Source: Rhabdobacter roseus
GTDB lineage: Bacteria; Bacteroidota; Bacteroidia; Cytophagales; Spirosomataceae
Reading direction: 5' to 3'
Assembly: GCF_014202275.1 (NCBI RefSeq)
Contig: NZ_JACHGF010000002.1
Location: 620,001-684,000 of the forward strand
Length of the DNA: 64,000 bases
Part shown: positions 1-8,832 of the stretch, piece after piece
How the letters are laid out: each line of letters opens with the position of its first letter
Position numbering within the stretch: the first letter of the stretch is position 1
Translations under genes and position numbers: made by a program
Notes under the pieces: generated by a model
Databases searched by the model: none
What the model was told of the DNA's origin: nothing
Seen by the model: only the letters and a program-made list of their open reading frames with translations

Positions 1-121
1 GCTTTACGGTGAGGCGCAGCTGCTCTCCGGGCCCCGATTGTTTTTGAAAAATCAGCTCGGCTTTCCTGAACGAATCGGGCAGGACAAAGGCCAATTGCTT
101 ACGTGTTGGTTCAAAGGTCAT
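1..121 (-). CDS. Partial hypothetical protein (N-terminal 40 residues)
   Basis: An open frame runs from an ATG at 121 leftwards off the window edge, giving about 40 residues that begin MTFEPTRKQLAFVLPDSFRK. Codon use is ordinary for the window and there is no stop. The fragment is mixed polar and hydrophobic, with no signal peptide or motif I recognise, so no function can be given. It is divergent from the DoxX-like gene that starts at 448. The start is tentative because no ribosome binding site is visible upstream, which is normal in Bacteroidota. Confidence 0.5.
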   Translation of the reverse strand, partial: MTFEPTRKQLAFVLPDSFRKAELIFQKQSGPGEQLRLTVK

Positions 122-447
122 GGGTACTTCGGTTTAGGAGTGGCACTGAATGTACCACAAAGAAAGGCTCCTTATTCCCGCTTTTTCATGAGGCAAATTT
201 CCTAAGTACCTGATTCTTGTCAGTTTGTACCAATACTACTAGTGGAGAATAAAATCAAAAACGCCCATAATTGAAAAACGGTCAACCGCCGCCAACACCC
301 AACCGGCCGCTTCAGCCCAGTTGTCGTCCTGACGCCTTCAATAAGGGTACTTACTGGGGTGGTTTCGAAAAATAAAAAAACCGTTTTGTCTAATTTGAGG
401 GTACTTTGCGGGTGTATCAAGGTACTTTGTCTAAAAAACACCACTAC
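122..447. other. Intergenic region with repeated GGTACTTT words
   Basis: This 326-base spacer separates two divergent genes. It has no convincing gene: an open frame on the minus strand covers part of it but has no recognisable content. It holds five copies of the window-wide GTAC word (near 123, 205, 350, 400 and 421), two of them in the direct pair GGTACTTTG at about 401 and 421. The right half, around 360-400, is AT-rich and would suit a promoter for the DoxX-like gene, but I see no clean TTG/TAnnTTTG pair with normal spacing. Confidence 0.5.
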
Positions 448-792
448 ATGGGAGCTGTCATCATGGGCTTGCTGTACATCGGCGCGGGAATCAATCACTT
501 CGTCAATCCCCGGTTTTACCTCAAAATCATGCCGCCCTACCTGCCTGCTCACGCGCTGCTGGTGAGCCTAAGCGGGGTGGCGGAGGTACTTTTGGGCGCG
601 GCGCTGCTGGTACCTGCTACCCGTAGCTGGGCCGCTTGGGGTATTATTGTGCTCCTGATTGCGGTCTTCCCGGCCAACCTTTACATGGCTTACGGCGCGC
701 CTTTTCAATCCATTTCGCCCTGGATACGCTGGGGCCGCCTACCGCTCCAGCTCGTGCTGATCGGCTGGGCCTACTACTACACCCGGCCGTAG
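448..792 (+). CDS. DoxX-like small membrane protein
   Basis: A 114-residue, very hydrophobic protein with four predicted membrane helices (about 1-18, 34-55, 61-80 and 96-112). The short motifs INHFVNP after helix 1 and PPYLP before helix 2 are typical of the DoxX/DoxX-like family of inner-membrane proteins, whose biochemical role is poorly defined. The frame stays open up to a TTG at 406, but the ATG at 448 begins directly at the first membrane helix and fits the family length better. It stands alone between divergent and convergent neighbours. Recognition rests on topology and the two motifs only. Confidence 0.7.
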   Translation: MGAVIMGLLYIGAGINHFVNPRFYLKIMPPYLPAHALLVSLSGVAEVLLGAALLVPATRSWAAWGIIVLLIAVFPANLYMAYGAPFQSISPWIRWGRLPLQLVLIGWAYYYTRP

Positions 793-834
793 GTACCTGG
801 TCACCGAGGGCGCCGGGCTTAGGGCAAAGGGGAC

Positions 835-1323
835 TTAGGCGTTCATGACATTATGGATCCAAAAAGCCCCGTAGACGAAGACAAAATGCCCCAGAAAAAT
901 GGTAAGCAGGTAGGGCCGTAACGCGAGCTGAGGAGGCCGGGGATGCAGCCGAAAGAGGCCGTACCACACACCGATGGCCAGTACCCCGCTCGCCAGCCCA
1001 AACCAAAAAGCAGTGCCGTAGCCCGAGTCTCCCACGCCCCACGCCCAAAGTACCCGGTACGCCAGCACGAAAAGTACCCCCACGGCGTAGTGCGCCACCG
1101 TGCCCACGCCAATCGCCAGCGGACGGTCCGAGAGCCCTCCGTCGGGGGTAGTTTGAAAGGTCAACATGGTACCTAGTACCTTCACCACTTTCAGTACGTA
1201 GGGTGTCAGAAACCCCAGTAGGTACATAAACAGCGTCATCAGAAAAGTACCGGCCAGGCCAGCGGTGACGATCACCAGCCAGTCGGAGGGAGTGAGGTGA
1301 ACGGCCAGGGAGTAAGAGAGCAT
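835..1323 (-). CDS. Hypothetical multi-pass membrane protein
   Basis: A 162-residue protein with about four membrane helices; the first hydrophobic run is near residues 14-38 and the last ends close to the C-terminus (sequence IFLGHFVFVYGAFWIHNVMNA, split around residue 150). The frame is open back to 1458, but that extension is basic and Pro-rich and lies in a spacer full of GTAC words, so the ATG at 1323 is preferred. I do not recognise the family. It is convergent with the DoxX-like gene (42-base gap) and divergent from the dehydrogenase at 1515. Confidence 0.6.
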   Translation of the reverse strand: MLSYSLAVHLTPSDWLVIVTAGLAGTFLMTLFMYLLGFLTPYVLKVVKVLGTMLTFQTTPDGGLSDRPLAIGVGTVAHYAVGVLFVLAYRVLWAWGVGDSGYGTAFWFGLASGVLAIGVWYGLFRLHPRPPQLALRPYLLTIFLGHFVFVYGAFWIHNVMNA

Positions 1324-1514
1324 GGAGTGTGGGTTAAATGGGTTTAAGGGGTACTTTGGCCAAGTACCTTTTTGCCAAGTGGAAAAAACGCGTACCAAGG
1401 GCCGGTGGCAGGCAGGTACTTGGCGCAACGGCAGCCTGGCAAATGGTCCCTGTGCCAAGGTACTTTCGTCTCTTTTTGGTACCTTTGTGGCCTTAAAGGC
1501 TAACTCCCTTTCCC
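1324..1514. promoter_or_regulatory. Divergent spacer dense in GTAC words, with a TAnnTTTG box
   Basis: The spacer between two divergent genes holds five copies of the GTAC word within about 140 bases (near 1349, 1364, 1418, 1459 and 1479). The last overlaps TACCTTTG at 1480-1487, an exact match to the Bacteroidota -7 consensus TAnnTTTG, 28 bases before the ATG at 1515. A matching -33 TTG about 20 bases upstream is not present, so promoter function is only a possibility. Confidence 0.35.
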
Positions 1515-3092
1515 ATGAAACAAACGCTTCAGCTCACGCTGCCGCCCGAAATAGCGCTGGACGAACCCGCTTTTCGGCAACACATCTTGGCGGACCTCCG
1601 CCTGCCCCCGGAAGCCACGGTCCGGAAATTGCGCCAGTCCATCGACGCCCGCAGCCGCCAGATCAAAGTAAACGTCCAGGCCGAGGTATTTGTCGGCGAA
1701 GTACCCCCACCCGTGATCCAGTACCAGCGTCAGTACCCCGACGTCTCGCACCGCCCGCAGGCCATCATTGTGGGCTGCGGCCCGGCAGGTATGTTTGCGG
1801 CGGTGCGGCTCATTGAGCTGGGCGTGAAGCCCATCCTGATCGAGCGGGGCAAGGACGTGCGCAGCCGCAGGCGCGACCTGGCGGCCATTAATAAAGATCA
1901 CGTCGTACATCCCGACTCCAACTACTGCTTCGGCGAAGGCGGCGCGGGTACCTACTCCGACGGCAAGCTCTATACGCGCTCCAGCAAGCGGGGGGATATT
2001 CGACGGATTTTGGAAATCTTTGTGGCCCACGGAGCCAGCGAGCAGATCCTGGTCGACGCCCACCCGCACATCGGCACCAACAAACTACCCCAGATCGTGG
2101 CCGCCATGCGGCAGAGTATCCTGGACGCGGGCGGGGAAATTCACTTCGAAACCCGCGTGTCGGATTTTATTATTCAGGATAATGAAATAAAGGGCGTCGT
2201 AACGGCCGACGGCCGGGAATTCACCGGCGAGGGCGTTATTCTGGCTACTGGCCATTCGGCCCGCGATATTTTTGAGCTACTCCAACAAAAAGGGGTACTT
2301 ATCGAGCCCAAAGCCTTCGCCATGGGCGTAAGGATCGAACACCCGCAGGCCGTCATCGACCGGGCCCAGTACCACTGCCGCACCGACCGCGGCCCCTACC
2401 TACCCGCGGCTTCGTACAGCCTCGTTACCCAGACCCACCACCAAGGTACCCAGCGGGGCGTGTTTTCGTTTTGTATGTGTCCGGGGGGCTTCATTGTACC
2501 GGCGGCCACGGCCCCCGGCGAGCTGGTGGTCAACGGCATGTCGCCTTCGCGCCGCGACTCGCGCTTTGCTAACTCGGGTCTGGTGGTGGCCATCACCGAC
2601 GAAGACCTGAAGCCGTACCGGGCGTTTGGGGTACTGGCGGGGTTGCAGCTCCAGAAAGAGGTGGAGCAGCGCGCTTGCCAACTGGCCGGAGGCGGACAAA
2701 CGGCACCCGCTCAGCGCGTGGCCGATTTTGTGCATAAAAAAATCTCCCCCCAGCTCCCCGAAACGTCTTACCAGCCCGGCCTGCTGTCGGCGGATATGTA
2801 CGAGGTACTTCCCGGCCACCTGGCCTACCCGCTCCGCGACGGGCTGCGCGACTTTGGCCGAAAAATCAACGGGTACCTTTCCAACGACGCCCAGCTGATC
2901 GGGATCGAAAGCCGCACATCGTCGCCGGTGCGCATCCCGCGCGACCGCGAAAGCTGCGAGCACCCAGTGCTGAAGCGGCTCTTTCCCTGCGGCGAAGGTG
3001 CGGGCTACGCCGGAGGGATTATGTCGGCAGCTATGGACGGGGAGCGCTGCGCCGAGCAGCTTGTGAAGCACTGTGTCCAAAAAGCATTTTGA
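1515..3092 (+). CDS. FAD-dependent dehydrogenase (COG2509 type)
   Basis: A 525-residue flavoprotein. An N-terminal segment of about 80 residues precedes a Rossmann motif VGCGPAGMFAA at residues 86-96, followed by the acidic end of the second strand (ILIERG, about 108-113). The segment NYCFGEGGAGTYSDGKLYTR near residue 137 and the late glycine-rich stretch GEGAGYAGGIMSAAMDGE, which closes the FAD site, are hallmarks of the uncharacterised COG2509 family of predicted cytosolic FAD-dependent dehydrogenases. Its substrate is unknown. Length is normal for the family. It is followed 63 bases later by a Nudix hydrolase gene on the same strand, possibly co-transcribed. Confidence 0.85.
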   Translation: MKQTLQLTLPPEIALDEPAFRQHILADLRLPPEATVRKLRQSIDARSRQIKVNVQAEVFVGEVPPPVIQYQRQYPDVSHRPQAIIVGCGPAGMFAAVRLIELGVKPILIERGKDVRSRRRDLAAINKDHVVHPDSNYCFGEGGAGTYSDGKLYTRSSKRGDIRRILEIFVAHGASEQILVDAHPHIGTNKLPQIVAAMRQSILDAGGEIHFETRVSDFIIQDNEIKGVVTADGREFTGEGVILATGHSARDIFELLQQKGVLIEPKAFAMGVRIEHPQAVIDRAQYHCRTDRGPYLPAASYSLVTQTHHQGTQRGVFSFCMCPGGFIVPAATAPGELVVNGMSPSRRDSRFANSGLVVAITDEDLKPYRAFGVLAGLQLQKEVEQRACQLAGGGQTAPAQRVADFVHKKISPQLPETSYQPGLLSADMYEVLPGHLAYPLRDGLRDFGRKINGYLSNDAQLIGIESRTSSPVRIPRDRESCEHPVLKRLFPCGEGAGYAGGIMSAAMDGERCAEQLVKHCVQKAF

Positions 3093-3155
3093 TTGTCGGC
3101 AAAAAACTAGTAAAATTGGTGATTCAGCCAGTTTGCTTTTTTCAACCTATTTAAA

Positions 3156-3794
3156 ATGTCCAGCCCATCTGACTATACCTTTGATGAATTTACCAAAAAC
3201 CTGGCGCTTAAACTAAAAAATCCTTTGCCGGGCAATGCCGCACACGCCCGCATGATCTCGCAATCGAGGTTGCGGCTAGCCATGAAGCCCAACGAACGTA
3301 CCCGCAAAAGCGCCGTACTCATTCTTTTTTATCCCTACCAGGGAGAAGTATACCTGCCACTGATCCTGCGCCCGGCCTACGACGGCGTACATTCCGGGCA
3401 AATGGCTTTTCCGGGTGGCCGCTACGAGCGCACAGACGAGAGCCTGATCCGGACAGCCCTGCGGGAAGCGCAGGAAGAAATTGGCATCCGGCTCACGGAC
3501 GTGAAGGTACTGGGGCAGTTGACCGAGCTCTTTATTCCACCCAGCAATTTTTACGTGTTGCCCGTGGTCGCCACCATGCCTTACCGACCCGATTTTTATC
3601 CCGATCCGCGCGAGGTAGAGCAGGTACTGGAAGTAAAGTTTCGGGAAATGAGCGACAAATCCATCATCGGCGAAAGTGAAATTCAGGTGAGAGGGGTGCC
3701 CATCCAGGCCCCGCACTACCTGGTTCAGAGCTATAAAGTGTGGGGGGCTACCGCCATGATGATCAGTGAGCTTATCGACGTCATCGAATCCTGA
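3156..3794 (+). CDS. Nudix hydrolase, CoA pyrophosphatase (NudL/YeaB) type
   Basis: A 212-residue protein. The segment HSGQMAFPGGRYERTDES (residues 79-96), followed by the Nudix box end REAQEEIG (103-110), matches the NudL/UPF0035 pattern in which GQ(V/M)AFPGG directly precedes the Nudix box. Known members cleave coenzyme A and its derivatives into adenosine 3',5'-bisphosphate and 4'-phosphopantetheine in the cytosol, using Mg2+ or Mn2+ bound by the Nudix glutamates, which are present here. The start ATG at 3156 gives a normal length. It lies between the dehydrogenase and parC on one strand. The CoA specificity is inferred from the motif. Confidence 0.8.
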   Translation: MSSPSDYTFDEFTKNLALKLKNPLPGNAAHARMISQSRLRLAMKPNERTRKSAVLILFYPYQGEVYLPLILRPAYDGVHSGQMAFPGGRYERTDESLIRTALREAQEEIGIRLTDVKVLGQLTELFIPPSNFYVLPVVATMPYRPDFYPDPREVEQVLEVKFREMSDKSIIGESEIQVRGVPIQAPHYLVQSYKVWGATAMMISELIDVIES

Positions 3795-3920
3795 TCCGGG
3801 GGTAGGAATTTTCTAAAAATAGGCCAATAAAAAGCAAATTTGCCCGGCCTGGGACGTAACTTTTCTTGAAATTTTAGTATTTTTACTGAATGCTTAACCC
3901 TCAGTCTTTGTATAGTTAGT

Positions 3921-6575
3921 ATGGATGAAAACGGCACTACGCCAAATATAGAAGATAGTGAATTGCACGATAAAGTACCCGTCTCGGGGCTTTACGAAAG
4001 TTGGTTTCTGGATTACGCTTCTTACGTTATTTTAGAGCGGGCCGTTCCGGCCATTGAGGATGGGCTCAAGCCCGTGCAGCGGCGCATCATGCACGCCCTC
4101 AACGAAATGGACGACGGTCGTTTCAACAAAGTGGCCAACGTGATCGGGTCCACGATGCAGTATCACCCCCACGGCGACGCCTCCATCAACGATGCCATCG
4201 TGAACCTGGGGCAAAAGGAACTGCTGATGGACACCCAGGGCAACTGGGGCGACATCCGCACCGGCGACAGCGCCGCCGCTCCCCGCTACATCGAAGTCCG
4301 GCTGTCCCGGTTTTCGCGGGAAGTCGTTTTTAACCCCGACACCACTACCTGGCAGCTGTCCTACGACGGACGTAAGCGGGAGCCCGTTACGCTGCCGGTG
4401 AAGTTTCCGCTGCTGTTGGCGCTGGGTGTGGAAGGGATTGCCGTGGGGCTTTCGACCAAAATTTTGCCCCACAATTTCTGCGAGCTGATGGAAGCGTCCA
4501 TCGACATCCTGAAAGGCAAACCCGTCACCATCTACCCCGATTTCCAGACGGGCGGGTACATCGACGTGTCCAACTACAACGACGGGCACCGCGGCGGCAA
4601 GGTACGGATCCGGGCGCGCATCGAGGAGGAGGACAAAAAGATGCTGGTGATCCGGGATATCCCCTACGGCACCACCACCACCTCGCTGATCGACTCCATC
4701 ATTAAGGCCAACGACAGCGGTAAAATCAAGATCAAACGCGTAGTAGACAACACCGCCGCCGAGGTCGAGATCCAGATCCACCTGGCGCCGGGCGTTTCAC
4801 CGGATATTACGATGGATGCCCTCTACGCTTTCACCGAATGCGAGGCCTCCATTTCGCCCAATGCCTGTATCATCATTGAGGATAAACCCCACTTCGTGGG
4901 CGTGACGGAGATCCTGCGGTACAATACGCAGCAAACCGTGCAGCTGCTCCAGCGCGAGCTGGAAATCAAGCGGCTGGCGCTCCTGGAAAAAATCCTGCAC
5001 GGCTCGCTGGAAAAAATATTCATCGAAAACCGGATCTACCGCGACATTGAAGAATGTGAAACCTTCGAGGCCGTCATCAAGACGATTGACAAAGGCCTGG
5101 AACCCTTCAAGCCGCAGTTTTACCGGGAAATTACGGAGGAAGATATCCTCACCCTGACCGAAATCCGGATCAAACGTATTTCGAAGTACGATGGCTTCAA
5201 AGCCGAAGAATTAATGCGGAAGTGGGAAGCCGAGCTGGCCGAAACCGAGGAAAACCTGGCCCATATTACCCGCTTTGCGATCGACTACTTTAAAGATCTG
5301 CTCAAAAAGTATGGCAAAGGGCGCGAGCGCCGCACCGTCATCCGGGCCTTCAACCAGATCTCGGCCAACGTGGTGGCAGCCAACAACCAGAAACTCTACG
5401 TAAACCGGGCCGATGGGTTCATCGGCTACGGGCTCAAAAAGGACGAGTACGTGATGGACTGCTCCGACATCGACGACATCATCGTCTTCCGGCGGGACGG
5501 CAAGTGCCTGGTTACGAAGGTGCAGGAGAAGATCTTTGTGGGAAAAGACATCATTCACTGCGCGGTATTCCTTAAAAATGACGAGCGCCAGGTGTACAAC
5601 CTGGTGTACCTTGACGGCAAGTCGGGCGTTTCGTACGTGAAGCGCTTTCAGGTGACGGCCGTCACGCGCGACCGTGAGTATGACCTTACGCAAGGTACCC
5701 CGCGCTCCAAAATTACCTACTTTACGGCCAACGACAACGGCGAGGCCGAGGTAATAACAGTAAACCTGACGGCCCAAAGCAGTGCGAAGGTGAAACAGTT
5801 TGACTTCAACTTCGCCGATCTGCTGATCAAGAACCGCAGCGCGATGGGAAATATCCTGACCAAGTACCCCGTCCGGAAAATTACCCTCAAACAAGCCGGT
5901 GTATCTACCCTGGGAGGCGTGGACATGTGGTACAACCCGACCATCGGTCGCCTCAACCGCGACGAGCGGGGTACCTACCTGGGCAACTTCGAGGCCAAGG
6001 ATCTCATTCTGGTGATTTACAAGGATGGTAGCTACGAGCTGACAAATTTCGACCTCACCAATCATTACGAGCCCAACGAAATAGTGCTGCTGCGGAAATT
6101 TGTTCCCGAGCGGGTCATTACGGCGGTGTATTATGACGGTGGTCAGAAGCTCCATTACATCAAGCGCTTCACCATTGAGACGTCTACCGTTGACAAGAAA
6201 TTCGTATTTATCAGCGACGCCAAAGGCAGCAAACTACTCCTGGCCAGTACCGACCGACACCCCCGCCTGGAAGTGAAAGTACAAAAAAGTGCCAAAGATC
6301 CGGTGGCCAGCGAGCAGTACCTGGTGGAGGAAATCGTGGAGGTACGGGGCTGGCGGGCCATGGGCAACAAGTTGGCCGGAGAAAAGATTAAGGAAGTGCA
6401 GTGGCTGGAGCCTTTGCCGGAAGAAAAAGCCCCGGAAGTAGTAGCCCCGCCAGAAGAACCTGAACACGAAGCTGAGCCGCTCGAAGACGACGCCCCGGCT
6501 TCGTCTCCCCGGGCCATGAGCCTGGACGTAGAAGGCGCTGAAACAAAAAAAAGCCAGTTAGGATTGTTTGAATGA
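3921..6575 (+). CDS. parC: DNA topoisomerase IV subunit A
   Basis: An 884-residue type IIA topoisomerase subunit. The N-terminal breakage-reunion domain shows LKPVQRRIMHAL (49-60), HPHGDAS (82-88) and the catalytic tyrosine Tyr123 in AAPRYIEVRLS. The middle is the long coiled coil and the C-terminal part carries beta-propeller-like repeats (about 500-820), ending in an acidic Glu/Pro/Ala-rich tail. Together with ParE (42,541-44,412) it relaxes DNA and unlinks daughter chromosomes. ParC is preferred over GyrA because the propeller lacks an obvious GyrA box (QRRGG-type) and the length suits Bacteroidota ParC. Only about six GTAC words occur in 2.65 kb, in line with strong sequence constraint. 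A SanA-like gene follows directly. Confidence 0.9.
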   Translation: MDENGTTPNIEDSELHDKVPVSGLYESWFLDYASYVILERAVPAIEDGLKPVQRRIMHALNEMDDGRFNKVANVIGSTMQYHPHGDASINDAIVNLGQKELLMDTQGNWGDIRTGDSAAAPRYIEVRLSRFSREVVFNPDTTTWQLSYDGRKREPVTLPVKFPLLLALGVEGIAVGLSTKILPHNFCELMEASIDILKGKPVTIYPDFQTGGYIDVSNYNDGHRGGKVRIRARIEEEDKKMLVIRDIPYGTTTTSLIDSIIKANDSGKIKIKRVVDNTAAEVEIQIHLAPGVSPDITMDALYAFTECEASISPNACIIIEDKPHFVGVTEILRYNTQQTVQLLQRELEIKRLALLEKILHGSLEKIFIENRIYRDIEECETFEAVIKTIDKGLEPFKPQFYREITEEDILTLTEIRIKRISKYDGFKAEELMRKWEAELAETEENLAHITRFAIDYFKDLLKKYGKGRERRTVIRAFNQISANVVAANNQKLYVNRADGFIGYGLKKDEYVMDCSDIDDIIVFRRDGKCLVTKVQEKIFVGKDIIHCAVFLKNDERQVYNLVYLDGKSGVSYVKRFQVTAVTRDREYDLTQGTPRSKITYFTANDNGEAEVITVNLTAQSSAKVKQFDFNFADLLIKNRSAMGNILTKYPVRKITLKQAGVSTLGGVDMWYNPTIGRLNRDERGTYLGNFEAKDLILVIYKDGSYELTNFDLTNHYEPNEIVLLRKFVPERVITAVYYDGGQKLHYIKRFTIETSTVDKKFVFISDAKGSKLLLASTDRHPRLEVKVQKSAKDPVASEQYLVEEIVEVRGWRAMGNKLAGEKIKEVQWLEPLPEEKAPEVVAPPEEPEHEAEPLEDDAPASSPRAMSLDVEGAETKKSQLGLFE

Positions 6576-6669
6576 GATGCGTTTGTCGTTGTTTACATCA
6601 AGAAACCGTCATGGGGAGGCCATCTGGTTGGATCGGGCTTCCCCCATTTCCTTTTTGCGTGTGAAACTA

Positions 6670-7308
6670 ATGATAAAACTCCTTTTTATTCTTTCCTTTT
6701 CCAGCGTCGTTTTTGTGCTGCTGTGCAACTATTGGATCGTGTACAGTACCCGCTCTCGCAGCTATTTTTCCGTTGATAAACTCCCTTCTAACGACGTGGC
6801 TCTGGTACTTGGCACCAGCCGTGGCAGCGAAGGCGGCAAGGTAAACCTGTACTTTAAGTACCGCATGGAAGCCACCGCTCTGCTTTTTAAAGAAGGTAAA
6901 ATCAAGTACATTATTCTGAGCGGCAACAACGATTCGGAGTATTATAACGAGCCGCTGGACATGCAAAAGGCCCTGCTCGACCTGGGTATTCCCGAAGAAG
7001 TCATGACCCTGGACTACGCCGGTTTCCGTACCTTCGACTCCGTGATCCGTTGCAAGCAGGTTTTTAACCAGGAGAGCTTCACCATCATTTCCCAGAATTT
7101 TCACAACGCCCGGGCGCTCTACATTGCGCACCACGAAGGCATCAACGCCATCGCCTTTGCGGCGCAGGACGTCCCGAAGGGGTACTCGTTCCGTACGCTC
7201 ATTCGGGAGTACCTGGCCCGGCCCAAGGCGGTGCTGGACGTCCACTTCATGCGCCCGGAGGCCGATCTGGAAACCAATCGGGAAATAAAAAGAAAAAAGA
7301 AGCCTTAA
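6670..7308 (+). CDS. SanA/YdcF family (DUF218) membrane-anchored protein
   Basis: A protein of 212 residues when started at the ATG at 6670. It has one N-terminal membrane helix (about residues 3-22), then a DUF218 domain with DVALVLGTSRGSEGGKVN, YFKYRMEATALLF, IILSGNN, EVMTLDYAGFRTFDSVIR and FTIISQNFHNARAL, the typical order of SanA proteins. SanA of enteric bacteria affects envelope permeability and vancomycin sensitivity; the reaction is unknown. The frame stays open to an ATG at 6577, two bases after the parC stop, but that would put a polar 31-residue stretch before the anchor. It ends in a basic KRKKKP tail. Convergent with the ABC gene, 9-base gap. Confidence 0.8.
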   Translation: MIKLLFILSFSSVVFVLLCNYWIVYSTRSRSYFSVDKLPSNDVALVLGTSRGSEGGKVNLYFKYRMEATALLFKEGKIKYIILSGNNDSEYYNEPLDMQKALLDLGIPEEVMTLDYAGFRTFDSVIRCKQVFNQESFTIISQNFHNARALYIAHHEGINAIAFAAQDVPKGYSFRTLIREYLARPKAVLDVHFMRPEADLETNREIKRKKKP

Positions 7309-7317
7309 CGGCAGCGG

Positions 7318-8292
7318 CTACTCCACGTACCGAACGGCGCTGCGGGGGTACGTCAGCAGGAGCTCCTCCCCTACGTTGAGCTTGGATTTAGCCGCATAAA
7401 AAGTCATCGCTTCCTGCCTGCCATTGTAGCACAGGTACTCCCAAAAACTACCCCGAAACCGCACCGCCGCCAAGGTACCCCGCCACGTTGCACGCGCGCT
7501 GTTTTTGGTTACCTTCACCCACTCGGGCCGCACAAAGTACTTCCCCGATTCTGGCCTTTCGGCGGGCAGCCAGTTGACTACGCCCGTTAGCTCGGCTACG
7601 TAGGCATTGGCGGGGTGGTCGTAGATTTCCTCCGGGGTACCTACCTGTACCAGCTGCCCGGCCCGGAGCACCGCCACGCGGTCGCACCAGGCCAGGGCGT
7701 CAGCGGCCTCGTGCGTCACAAAAACACAAGACAAGTGGTGGCGGCGACGAATACTCTGGATCGCCTCCAGAATAGCCTGCCGATTGCGGCTATCGAGGTG
7801 CGCAAAGGGTTCATCCAGCAGCAGTACCTCGGGGAGCTCGGCCAGGGAGCGCGCAATGGCCGTCCGTTGCTTCTCTCCGCCGGAAAGCAGTTTGGCTTTT
7901 TGATCCCGAACGGGACCAAGCTGGGTGAGTTCAAGCAGGTCCTCCACGCGCTCGTCGCGGAAGTCAGGCTCGTAAAAACGCAGCGCGTAGGCGATGTTCT
8001 CCCGGACGGTCTGGTTGGGAAAAAGTTCAAACTCCTGGTGAATGTGTTTGATGCCCGCGTGGCCCGCAATGAGTTGGGTACTGACGTCCGGCAGGCGGTC
8101 CCGCCCCAGGTACACCTCGCCCTCGTCGGCGTCGAGGAGCCGCGCCATGATTCGGAGCAGGGTACTTTTACCCGAGCCGCTTTCGCCCAAAATCCCCAGC
8201 CATTCGTTTTTTTTCAGGTCCAGCGAAATGCCGGACAACACCGTTTTGTCGTCGAAGCGCTTGGTGATCGCTCGTGCGCGTAGTACTGCCAT
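7318..8292 (-). CDS. ABC transporter ATP-binding protein, ModC/PotA-like with C-terminal TOBE-type region
   Basis: A 324-residue ABC ATPase with Walker A GESGSGKST (36-44), Q-loop near HQEFELFP, signature LSGGEKQR (136-143), Walker B VLLLDEP (156-162) and switch His in FVTHEAADALA. The last 90 residues (FVRPEWVKVTK onwards) resemble the TOBE-type regulatory extension of molybdate, iron or polyamine importers. No permease or binding-protein gene is adjacent, so its membrane partner must be elsewhere or lost. Its position downstream of a ModE-like regulator and a molybdopterin-fold protein suggests a molybdate-linked role, but the substrate is unproven. TACCTTTG (minus strand, 8304-8297) lies just before the ATG. 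Confidence 0.8.
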   Translation of the reverse strand: MAVLRARAITKRFDDKTVLSGISLDLKKNEWLGILGESGSGKSTLLRIMARLLDADEGEVYLGRDRLPDVSTQLIAGHAGIKHIHQEFELFPNQTVRENIAYALRFYEPDFRDERVEDLLELTQLGPVRDQKAKLLSGGEKQRTAIARSLAELPEVLLLDEPFAHLDSRNRQAILEAIQSIRRRHHLSCVFVTHEAADALAWCDRVAVLRAGQLVQVGTPEEIYDHPANAYVAELTGVVNWLPAERPESGKYFVRPEWVKVTKNSARATWRGTLAAVRFRGSFWEYLCYNGRQEAMTFYAAKSKLNVGEELLLTYPRSAVRYVE

Positions 8293-8335
8293 GCCCCAAA
8301 GGTAAAGCCACGCGCGCTGCCGACCAAGTACCTAC

Positions 8336-8830
8336 CTACTCTACCTTTCCTACCACCACGCTCGCCAGCCACTTGACGTGCCGCGCACCCGAGACCTTGT
8401 CGTTGGCGACCAGCAGCAGAAACGGCCCCGTACCGGCCAGGGGTTTCCCGTTTTCCTCTACCACTACCCACACGTGGTCGCCGGTGGGGTTGTTGTAGAG
8501 GTCCAGGTAGGAAAAAAGCGCCGTGTAGTCGTCGGTAGCCTTGGCGGCCACGTAGAGTTTCCCACGCTCTTTGGGGCTGGCAAAGGGTACTTCGGCCTGG
8601 TCGAGCAGGGTCCGCAACAAAACGCCCCGGGGCTTCACGAGCGTATGCCTCACCTCGCCCGACATCGTCACCACCTGGAAGTCTGGCAGGGTTTGCAGAG
8701 TACCCATTTTCAGGATGTCGCTCACAGTAAAGGTTTGGGAAGTTTTTACTAGTCCCGTTATTTGAAGGGATTGGGCATTTACTTTGATGAGGATGAGCCA
8801 AAGTACCCCTAGCGTAAAGCATGTTTTCAT
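8336..8830 (-). CDS. Secreted molybdopterin-binding-fold protein (PF00174-like, small)
   Basis: A 164-residue protein with a signal peptide (residues 1-19, cleavage after VNAQ-like sequence). The body (FTVSDILKM, LQTLPDFQVVTMSG, RGVLLRTLLDQAEVPF, DDYTALFSY, PLAGTGPFLLLVANDK, RHVKWLASVVVG) has the order of the oxidoreductase molybdopterin-binding domain found in sulfite oxidase and YedY-type enzymes. The mature part contains no cysteine, so the residue that normally ligates Mo is missing; it may be a non-catalytic or carrier version. It lies between the ModE-like gene and the ABC ATPase on the same strand, and a ModE-type palindrome ends three bases before its ATG. Confidence 0.7.
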   Translation of the reverse strand: MKTCFTLGVLWLILIKVNAQSLQITGLVKTSQTFTVSDILKMGTLQTLPDFQVVTMSGEVRHTLVKPRGVLLRTLLDQAEVPFASPKERGKLYVAAKATDDYTALFSYLDLYNNPTGDHVWVVVEENGKPLAGTGPFLLLVANDKVSGARHVKWLASVVVGKVE

Positions 8831-8832
8831 CG

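Noticed and set aside
220-552. Minus-strand open frame of 110 codons over the left spacer
   Set aside because: It covers the start of the DoxX-like gene and shows no signal, motif or typical codon use.
5211-6155. Long minus-strand open frame of 314 codons inside parC
   Set aside because: The plus strand encodes a complete ParC with all motifs; the minus frame has no recognisable content and is a by-product of GC-rich codon use.
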